A DNA stretch of 64,000 nucleotides from Diphasiastrum complanatum (Eukaryota > Streptophyta > Lycopodiopsida > Lycopodiales > Lycopodiaceae): the NCBI GenBank assembly GCA_029204225.1, contig CM055092.1, forward strand, positions 64,808,873 to 64,872,872, given 5' to 3'. How positions within the stretch are numbered: position 1 is the first letter of the stretch; every line of letters starts with the position of its first letter. The notes beneath the pieces were generated by a model, which was not told the origin of the DNA, searched no databases, and was given only the letters and a program-made list of their open reading frames with translations. The translations under genes and the position numbers were made by a program. Shown here piece by piece: positions 56,481-64,000 of this stretch.

Positions 56481-58794
56481 AAGTCATTTCTCTTTTTTTT
56501 GGTCATCATATTCATGGTGTATTCCGACTTCCATTTCGACCTCCATTTCGACCCTACAAGTACCTCTAGGATCAGCTACAGAATTTGCGCCTTAAATGCT
56601 TTGATGGCGATCGGCCCAAAAATCAACAATAAAACCTACAAAACAAAAACTAGTATTGAAGTTTCCTAAGTATATTACCACAAAAAATAATTGCAACAAA
56701 CTAAATTTACACAAAGAACAACACAGATCCATATGGAATCCTATATATGCACCAAAAACTTGGATATTTATCATAGGAATAGAAGAGTTGGCTTCAGAAT
56801 AGCCATTGGAATAGGCGTTGATTTAATAAATTCCATAGATCTACGTATTCCGATGGGCATTCCGACCATCTGTAAATCTGGATCTGCAACAAAAAATTCT
56901 ATAGTACCCTCATCCCTCACATGGATCTACATCACCCTAATAGAAAATAAGCCATCAAAATAGCCTTCGGAATAGCAAATCATGTAGATCCACCTATATT
57001 GATGGCCTTTCTCACCTACCTGTTACCTTAAAAAACTTTTGTGGATCTGCCGCCTCATTTGCCTCAAAATAAACCTGCATAGAAAACGTGAAGTCAATAA
57101 AACCAAAGTGCAATCACATTGAGATGGAGACTATGATGTAAGAGAAAGAGATAGTGAGAAAAAGAGATAGAGATAGAGATTACCTTACATCCAATAATAA
57201 AAAAACCTCCATCCTCCACCTTCTCTTTTTTTCTTGAGCTCACCACTTTTGATTTTCCAAGGAGTAAGTAAAGAAGAAGAGCAAGAGGAACAAGCAAAGT
57301 GCAAGAGGAACAAACAAAGTGCAAGAGGAGGATGCAAAGAGCAATATCAATAGGAGCATTCAAATGTGAGGAGGATAAGGAGGGTGAGAAGGATAAAGAG
57401 AGTGAGGAAGGTCAACAAACAAGGGAGAGGACAAAGGCGGTAGGTACATCCCTTTATTGTGAAGATTATTAAAATATTATCTTCCTATCTCGAGTTTGGG
57501 GCATGTCCATGGTGATTTCCACTAAATTTCATGTTGTACATAAAAGGAGTGTGAGTTGAGCACATATCCTTCTAGTGTAGCTTGGATTTGAGTTAGATAG
57601 GTTCAATTATGATGACATGCAGATGTTTAGATAGCATGCAAAGTTTTATTGTATGCATGCAAGCCACATGCAATCAGTGCATGCAACATGCAAAGTAGTT
57701 TATGTGATCGACACATGTCTAGGCAGTTTTATGAGTTGACATGCAGTACATGCAACATCCATGCATGCGGTTACACATGTGGATCTATGGTAGGTGAATT
57801 AGTTCAGTTAAGTGGACTTTCCATGCAACTCCACTATAGGAATTCGAGTCTCTCTCATGTAGGAAAAGCTGAGCATGTTTTGCTACATTGTGAATATTGA
57901 GATTTTGGTGTTTTGGACTCATTCTCTCTCTACCTGAGTTTTCTATGTTCAATTTTCTCTCTCTACCTGAGAGCAGCCTCTTTTTCCCATACTGAACACT
58001 TAGAATTATTTCTGACATTCATTTCTCATAGTGAAGAGTTAGATTTTTTCATCAGATGTATGCCATTGTGCTCTTGTCTTAGATTTTTTAAGCATACTCT
58101 TCTTTGATCAATCTTGTGCAATCACAACACCTCAATAAGATCCTGTAGGGTGTGTGGTGAAGTTCACACGTGCTAAAAACTTCACATTGATAACATCACC
58201 CACTCCTCTTCTCTTTTCAAAAATGCCACAACAATGGTCAGCCATTTCAAAATTTGCAAGAAACTATCTAACCCTCGGTATACATCTCATATTAGCTTCA
58301 GTACTCCGAGGGCTGTTTCAAGGTCCAAACTAAATTAGATTCAGTCTTCCATGGCCTGTTTCGAGGTCTATTCCAAGACCTCCACTAAATGCTAAAATCA
58401 ACTCAAAATTGTTGCATTCTAAAATCACACAATTATCAAAGATTGTCGGCTGTTATATTCCCAAACATTGTCAAAGAATATATAGTGCATTGAACGACAC
58501 TATTTTTTATCTGCTAAATTGTACTCATCTGGTTAAATGATGTCATACGTATTCAAACATCGACATTTTTGGCATCCAACTACTACTCTGGGGTGTCCAA
58601 CTACTCAAAATTCTAAAATTTGTCTTTTCTCAAAAGTAGTGATTTTGAAAGATAGTAATTTTCCAAGGGATTTATTTACATATGTCCCTATTTCCAGTAC
58701 TCGAGAAAACTGGCATAGTATAGTAATGGAACTGGCAAAAACTTTGATTGTAATAAAGGCCTACGTACAAAGAAGCAAAATAATTGATCAAAAA
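56481..58794. other. Intergenic with minor repeats
   Basis: No gene supported. Small repeats are CTTCCATTTCGACCTCCATTTCGACC near 56528, GAGATAGAGATAGAGAT near 57164, GTGCAAGAGGAACAAACAAA duplicated near 57298-57330, many CATGCA phrases at 57617-57775, and ATT(C/T)TCTCTCTACCTGAG twice near 57920-57972. Confidence 0.5.
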
Positions 58795-59600
58795 TACCTT
58801 GAACTCCTCAATGAAGTACTCTTTTGCAATTGATTATACAAAATTAGATTTTGATCAAGCAGATTATGTCGATCCTTGTTGTTTTCATTAATTTAGGAGT
58901 ATTGAAGAGGTTAGCCATGTAATGAACCACATAGGCATGGATGTAATAACAAGATTACAGTTGGCTTTGCTCCAAACAATGAGGAATTTAGACTCTATCT
59001 TGAATTTATACATCGAGATGCTTGGAACTGCCATAGATCACCATCATATTTATGAATGACTTCTAACCATATGAGCGTAACATTATTTTCATGTTGTGAG
59101 ATATTATGCCATACTTTGCCAATGACACATGGTGACTAGATGATCACAAGTGACCTTAGTGTAGAAGGAATCTTGAAGAATTTGAATGTTTAGGCATTTT
59201 GATCAAAAACGCCTTATTCTTGATCCCCTCAATGACGTACTATTTTGATTGTACAAAATTGGATCTAAAAGTAGAATATTATGCAAATCTCAGTTTTCAT
59301 TAGTTTCAGAGAAATGAAGAGCGAGGCTAGCCTTGTACTGATGCACATAGGCATGGATCGGATATCTAGGATTCGATCCATGCCTATGTGCATCATTACA
59401 TGGCTTGCCTCGCTCTTCACAAGATTGCAGTTGGCCTTGTCACAAAAAATGAGCATGGATCACAATGTTGCAGTTGGCCTTTTCACAAATAATGAGTAGG
59501 GATTTAACTAGACCTATTTTAGATTTATACGTCATCGAGATGCTTGGAACTGCCGGCACCATAGATCACCATCATATTTATCCAAGTAATTGCCATACAA
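58795..59600. repeat. Diverged tandem duplication, about 400-bp unit
   Basis: The block at about 58795-59060 recurs at about 59220-59590. Shared landmarks in the same order are CCTCAATGA(A/C)GTACT, TTGTACAAAATT-like, ATGCACATAGGCATGGAT-like, AGATT(A/G)CAGTTGGC, ATCGAGATGCTTGGAACTGC and ATAGATCACCATCATATTTAT. The second copy additionally contains a hairpin at 59316-59418 and a partial internal repeat of the TTGCAGTTGGCCTT phrase. Confidence 0.75.
59316..59418. repeat. 103-nt inverted repeat (hairpin)
   Basis: Arms of about 45 nt pair across a short centre at GATATCTAGGAT. GAAGAGCGAGGC pairs with GCCTCGCTCTTC at the base, and GATGCACATAGGCATGGATC pairs with the complement GATCCATGCCTATGTGCATC perfectly, with only a few mismatches between. 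It arose within one arm of a tandem duplication, as the left arm matches the first copy at about 58900-58950. Confidence 0.85.
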
Positions 59601-59814
59601 CTAATTATAAGCTAGGGGTGAACAATATTGTTTGTCAAAAAAATTGATTTAATTTATCTTGTATTGCTAAATTCAAGAGACTAGTTGCATTGGATTCAAA
59701 ATTAGTAATTATAAACATGTATTGTATTCATCTCAGTGTATTCAATTAGTTTGTTTTATGTATTGCTGATCATTTCTAATTTTGTGTTCCATCCATTGTC
59801 AACCATCAAGGTGC

Positions 59815-60410
59815 ACTGATGCAAATGGCGAGTTCACGTTCCTCTTCTCTAGATGATGAGGCAAGACCATCACATATTGGATCAGAGGCCTGGCTATACC
59901 AGAGAATATCATGCCCATGTACACGATGTAAGTATGCACTGCGATGAGAGCGACATATTACTATATCACACGTTCGTATGCATGGACAGATTGAGAGAGA
60001 GTTATAATTTATGTGGCAGCCCGAAGTCAGTTCTTCGGTGAGTTCTGATTTGCAAAGCACTTTGTATTGCTAAAAAACATGATTGCATGCACTCTTACCA
60101 TGTATGTAATTGGCGTTCTTCACGATTGGAGGAATATTTTGTTGTTTTTGACTGTTGTTGCGCTTGTATTGTGTAGGATGATGACTCGCACTTACATGAC
60201 TATCAAATAATTCAACCAGATGTTGCCATGCAATCCGCAAGATTCAGACGTGCAAGCGCTCGAGAGCCACCACTTTCCTCGCATACACCGCCCCTGGATA
60301 TGTCCCAAGGAGACACAATACATGGGGATGTGCCATTCACAGCGCATGATCACGAGGGGGACATGGATTGTGAAAAGTACAATACTAAGGACCATAAATG
60401 GATCTTTGAA
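59815..60410 (+). pseudogene. CACTA (En/Spm-type) transposase N-terminal remnant
   Basis: At about 59870-60000 the plus strand reads GSEAWLYQRISCPCTRCKYALR, a stop, ERHITISHVRMHGQIERE. This is the CPC-x2-C...H-x3-HG pattern of the Transpos_assoc zinc-binding domain found at the start of CACTA transposases. A donor-like TTCGGTGAGT at 60033-60042 and acceptor GTGTAG at 60172-60177 would join it to an open exon (DDDSHLHDYQIIQPDVAMQ to WIFE, stop near 60410). No transposase core or terminal inverted repeats were found. Confidence 0.5.
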
Positions 60411-60434
60411 TGATCCACAAGGTGATTGTATGCT

Positions 60435-61058
60435 TGTTAAACAATCTATCAGAAACTAGTCATCAGAAAACAAGATCTAGTTTAGCAGCTTGATAGGAAA
60501 CAAGTAGAGAAATCAAAGCATTGATCAAATAGTCTAATCCAACTCCACACGTGTGGAAATAAGGCTGTAGTACGGCCTGTAGACAGTGTTTACAAAGTGC
60601 CAAAGCTGGGTTTCATTGGAAAAATAGAGTAATCACCATACAATGAGAGGAAACTCGAGATTCTCTTTGAGGCTCCAAAAAGTTTCTATCTTCTCACTAT
60701 GGAGAATGGAAATACATAGTAAAACACACTTCCTTTGCAAAGTTAGGTAAAAATCTAGCATGTAATAAGGAAGTAGACTCCACTTTCTTGCCCTAATGTG
60801 AAAACCCTAGTCTAGATCCAAGAGTCATGCTTGGTAGGTGCATGGTAGGTACAAATCTCATCATAAATCATGGTCTAGATCCTACAAAGTAGGAATCACT
60901 ACCAAATAGACACAACCACTCCTCTTGACTCGTGGTAACCTACTTTAGGTGTGTATGTACAAGTGGCACTTTGGCCATTCAAGTAACCAACAAACAATAT
61001 TGACAAAATGTACAATATTCTACATGGCTAGATTTGCCAATGTAGGCAATTTTTCACA
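60435..61058 (-). repeat. Copia element E, 3' LTR (about 624 bp)
   Basis: The right edge is exact: minus strand GAGGAGGAG (polypurine tract) then TGTGAAAAATTGCC at 61058. The left edge is placed at TGTTAAACAATC (60435), by analogy with the LTR at 12831 that begins TGTTAAGAAACA. The 5' LTR lies beyond the right edge of the window. Confidence 0.65.
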
Positions 61059-61583
61059 CTCCTCCTCAAATCTAGCCTTGGAGATCACAATGCTTTTATC
61101 AATAACTCCAATTGAAGATCTAATCTTGACAAATGAATCTTTAGTTAAAGGTTTAGTAAACAAATCAGCCAAGCAACTTGATGATGGCACGTGTTGGAGC
61201 TTGATCTCTTTGGCTTGCACTTTTTCTCTCACGAAATGATGAGCAATTTCGATGTGTTTGCTCCTTGCATGGAATGTAGGATTAGTTGCAAGTGATTGGG
61301 CTGATTGGTTGTCACAATAGATGATAGGGATCTCCTCCTCCATGACATGAAGCTCCACCAATAGCCTTTTGAGCCACAAGACCTCCTTGCATGTTGATGT
61401 CAAGGCCTTGTATTCGGATTCTGTGGAAGATAGGGAGATGGTATCTTGCTTTTTGGAAAGCCATGATACTACTCCATCACATAGAAAGGTGGCAAATGCA
61501 CTTGTTGATCTTCTATCCACTTTGTCACCTGCAAAATCCGAGTCACTATAGGCTCTTAAGCCAAGATTAGTTCCTCTATACAA
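61020..61583 (-). pseudogene. Element E RNase H
   Basis: 187 codons. It has YSDSDFAGDKVDRRSTSAF (first catalytic Asp), SLSSTESEYKALTSTCKE (catalytic Glu), IIYCDNQSAQSLATNP (second Asp) and FHARSKHIEIAHHFVREKV, then CLADLFTKPLT near the end. This domain removes RNA from the RNA-DNA hybrid during reverse transcription. It is out of frame with RT by one step at about 61600. The open frame runs 39 bp past the polypurine tract into the LTR. Confidence 0.85.
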
Positions 61584-61614
61584 AATACCAAAATTCTTAG
61601 TGAATGAAATGTAT

Positions 61615-62808
61615 CTAAGAACTCTTTTGGTTTATCTTCCAATGTGAAACTAGAGGACTTTGCATGAATTGGCTTAACTTTCCAACACTATAACTAAGAT
61701 CAGGTCTAGTTATAGTTAAATAGATCAAGGAGCCAATAAGCCTTCTATATAATGTGATGTCCTCAAAGGATGCTTCATCACAACCAATAGATGCTTTTAC
61801 ATGTTGCTCCATTGGTGTCTCAATGCCTTTACAATTCTTCATTCCAAATCTATCTAGGATGGATGTAGCATATTTAGATTGACAAATGAAGCTAAAATCA
61901 CATCCTCTAATAACCTCTATTCCAAGAATGAAGCTCAATAGGCCGAGATCTACCATCTTAAACTCTTTTGCTAAAGCAATTTTTACATTTCTAATTCCAT
62001 CTAGATCATTACCACTCAAGATAATGTCATCTACATACAAAACAAGAATAATGATCATGCCATCATGAAAACTTATATACAATGATGGATCATAGGCACT
62101 CATTACAAAATTGATGGAAATGAGAAAAGAGTTTAGCCTAGAGTACCATGCTCTAGGTGCTTGCTTGAGCCCATAAAGGCTCTTCTTCAAAAAACACACC
62201 TTTCCTTCATGCTTTGCCTTGATGAAGCCCTCGGGTTGCCTCATGTAGATCTCTTCCTCCAAATAACCATTGAGGAATGCATTTGTGAAGTCAAATTGGA
62301 ATAGCTCCCAATTGAAGATTGTAGCAAGACTAATGATCAACCTGATAGTAACAAGCTTAGCCACAGGAGCAAAAGTCTCATCATAGTCAATGCCTTTGGT
62401 TTGTAAAAAACCTTTGGCAACAAGCCTAGCTTTATACTTGCTTATTGATCCATCTTGATTATACTTCAATCTAAACACCCACTTGCAATCAAGAGGTCTC
62501 TTCCCTTGAGGAAGATCCACAAGATCCCAAGTATGATTCTCAATAAGAGCATCATACTCTACTTGCATAGCATCCATCCAACTTTTAGACTTACAAGCAT
62601 CTTCATAGCATGTTGGCTCATCTAACATTGAAGTAAGAAAGGTGTAAGATGTGAAAGATGATGAGCCTTCCCTTTGATCACCTTGACCATCATAGGTGAG
62701 CCTCAATGGCTCGGATCTTGCCCTTGTAGATCTTCTTGGAGTTCTTGGAGTTCTTGCATCTTGAGGTGGATCCTCAAGTTCTTCTTCACTTGAAAGCTCC
62801 TCCTCCAT
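61615..62808 (-). pseudogene. Element E reverse transcriptase
   Basis: 397 codons. It opens with a Glu/Arg-rich linker (RTPRRSTRARSEPLR). RT then shows KSWMDAMQVEYDALIENHTW, DCKWVFRLKYNQDGS, KARLVAKGFLQTKGIDYDET, FDFTNAFLNGYLEEEIYM (first Asp), SLYGLKQAPRAWYSRL and LYVDDIILSGNDL (the YVDD catalytic pair), then SFILGIEVIR and LIYLTITRPDLSYSVGKLSQ. All expected motifs and catalytic residues are present. Only its junctions to integrase and RNase H are shifted. Confidence 0.9.
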
Positions 62809-63602
62809 CTAGCATGATCCTTGGCATCAAGATGATTAGTAGCATTATCATCCAAATCACAAGCATGTCCTTCATCAAAAATAACATCCCTACTCACTAT
62901 CACCTTGCTAGTGATGGGATTGAAGACTCTATAACCTTTGCTATTCTCACCATATCCCACAAAGATGCCTTTGATGGATGTTGCATCATCCTTCCTTCTC
63001 TTATCCAAGGATTGGTGTACATAGCAAGTGGATCCAAAAACTTTGAGATCTTTGAGATTGGGCTTCTCTCCAAATAGATCTTCAAATGGTGTGATTCCTC
63101 CAATGGCTTGGTTTGGCAATCTATTGCACAAATAGTTAGCACAAGTTATTGCTTCACCCCAAAATGGTTTGGATAGAGAAGAATCTAGCCTTAAGGCCTT
63201 AGCACACTCACAAAGAGATCTATTTCTTCTCTCACTCACTCCATTTTGTTGAGGGGTGTATGGACATGACAACTCTCTCTTTATGCCATTAGAAATACAA
63301 AAGTCAATCAACTTATTGGAGACATATTCACCTCCATTATCACTCCTTAATACCTTAATCTTGGTACTAAGTTGATTTTCTACCAAAGTCTTGAACTTTA
63401 CAAAAGAATCAAACACCATTGATTTGCTAGACAAGAGGTACATCCAACAAAATCTAGAATAGTCATCAATGAAGATTACATAGTACTTGGCACCACCATT
63501 AGACTCATGTGAAAAACTATGAACATCCAAATGGATGAGTTCAAGAGGAGAGTTTGATCTTGATGTAGATCTTGTAGCTTGTGAGCCTTTGAGAGGCTGC
63601 AT
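62703..63602 (-). pseudogene. Element E integrase
   Basis: 299 codons covering the catalytic core. It has LIHLDVHSFSHESNGG (first Asp; the usual G-P replaced), FIDDYSRFCWMYLL, VLRSDNGGEYVSNKL (second Asp) and CPYTPQQNGVSERRNRSL (Glu). Next come PFWGEAITCANYLCNRLP, LKVFGSTCYVHQ, KGIFVGYGENSKGYR and VIVSRDVIFDEG. The frame overlaps the RT frame by about 100 bp, implying a shift near 62750. It acts on the cDNA ends during insertion. Confidence 0.9.
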
Positions 63603-63973
63603 GCTTCACATCTCTTCCCACACTTTGACAAATGCTTGGGGAGTCCAACTGCAAGCTCCTTTGTAGTCATAGATTCCATGGCTTTGTAGTTGGGGTGGCC
63701 CAACCTTTTGTGCCACAGTTCCACCTTTGATAGCTCCACCTTTGCCAAGTTAACACTCTCCATTGCAATATTAGCATCAAGCTTAAACAATCTACCTTGC
63801 TTAAAGCCTTTGGCTATACATTCATCATTTCTAAGGATGGAACAAACTCCATGCTTAAATTGTACATCTAGGCCATTATCCATTAACTGGCCAACACTAA
63901 GCAAATTCTTGGTTAACTTAGAAACATAAAGAACATTATCTAGATTCATCCTTTTGGATGATCCCACATACAA
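63476..63973 (-). pseudogene. Element E pre-integrase domain and zinc-binding N-terminus
   Basis: 165 codons. VLYVSKLTKNLLSVGQLMDNG follows the protease region, then the GAG-pre-integrase segment ELWHKRLGHPNYKAM and CGKRCEACSLSKAH, giving the H-H-C-C zinc-binding set. It continues to about 63540, where the frame changes into the integrase core. Protease would be just beyond 63973. Confidence 0.85.
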
Positions 63974-64000
63974 GGGAATTGTTCCTATTCCACTTATCTT

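Larger units (their letters stand above)
61059..64000 (-). mobile_element. Ty1/copia element E, pol region, runs off the right edge
   Basis: The best preserved element in the window. From right to left come pre-integrase, integrase, reverse transcriptase and RNase H, all present and in canonical copia order, in four frames separated by what look like single-base shifts (near 63540, 62750 and 61600). Gag and the 5' LTR are outside the window. It may be recent, as stops inside domains are absent. Confidence 0.85.

Noticed and set aside
57785-58018. Minus-strand ORF with ERKLNIENSGRERM repeats.
   Set aside because: Produced by a short direct repeat of CTCTCTCTACCTGAG; no coding evidence.

Overview
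The window looks like nuclear DNA of a land plant, most likely a vascular plant with a large, transposon-rich genome (gymnosperm, fern or lycophyte cannot be separated from the sequence alone). It is AT-rich and gene-poor. It holds Ty1/copia, Ty3/gypsy, LINE, CACTA and SINE remains. It also holds plant-type coding sequence: a dirigent-like relic, a trihelix DNA-binding exon and a five-exon gene with a multi-kilobase intron. I found no bacterial or organellar operon.

Layout. 1-1.7 kb: 5' part of a gypsy gag (minus). 2.6-3.0 kb: broken dirigent-like gene. 5.9-6.7 kb: copia crumbs. 6.8-8.3 kb: unrecognised coding block followed by an LTR-like sequence. 9-16 kb: mostly intergenic, with a 25-bp minisatellite, an LTR and a roughly 12-bp repeat block. 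17.7-24.5 kb: a minus-strand ORF split by a copia element that has a GATGT target-site duplication and itself carries a second, opposite copia. 25.5-32 kb: three more damaged copia elements. 33.1-37.9 kb: a spliced gene for a probable single-pass membrane protein, with a copia relic in intron 3. 39.1-40.7 kb: an RG-rich exon-like segment and a trihelix ORF. 41.3-48.1 kb: two LINE pieces in opposite orientation, a tRNA-derived SINE and a decayed gypsy RT. 48.5-55.7 kb: the most unusual region. 58.8-60.4 kb: a duplicated block with a long hairpin, then a CACTA-like relic. 60.4-64 kb: the best preserved copia element, running off the right edge.

The main result is at 52.2-55.7 kb. This is a multi-exon plus-strand gene or recent pseudogene. 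It encodes an acidic/basic N-terminal region with a lysine cluster, a ParB-like domain, and a DNA methyltransferase domain whose motifs run GDC, DIPYG (motif IV), then FSGSTT (motif I). That order fits the beta class of N6-adenine/N4-cytosine methylases. ParB plus methylase architectures are familiar in bacteria and phages, not in plant nuclear genes. The exon junctions at the methylase end keep frame, so the gene has been adapted to spliceosomal expression. Two frame breaks lie in poly-A runs and others elsewhere, so it is either decaying or partly mis-assembled. Eleven copies of a 17-nt palindrome lie just upstream in 437 bp, and three more lie in one of its introns. A second kind of short two-orientation motif cluster and a PBS-like site lie further upstream, so the region may be the remains of an unusual mobile element.

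All calls come from reading the sequence. Boundaries of LTRs, introns and decayed elements are approximate unless a junction is described.
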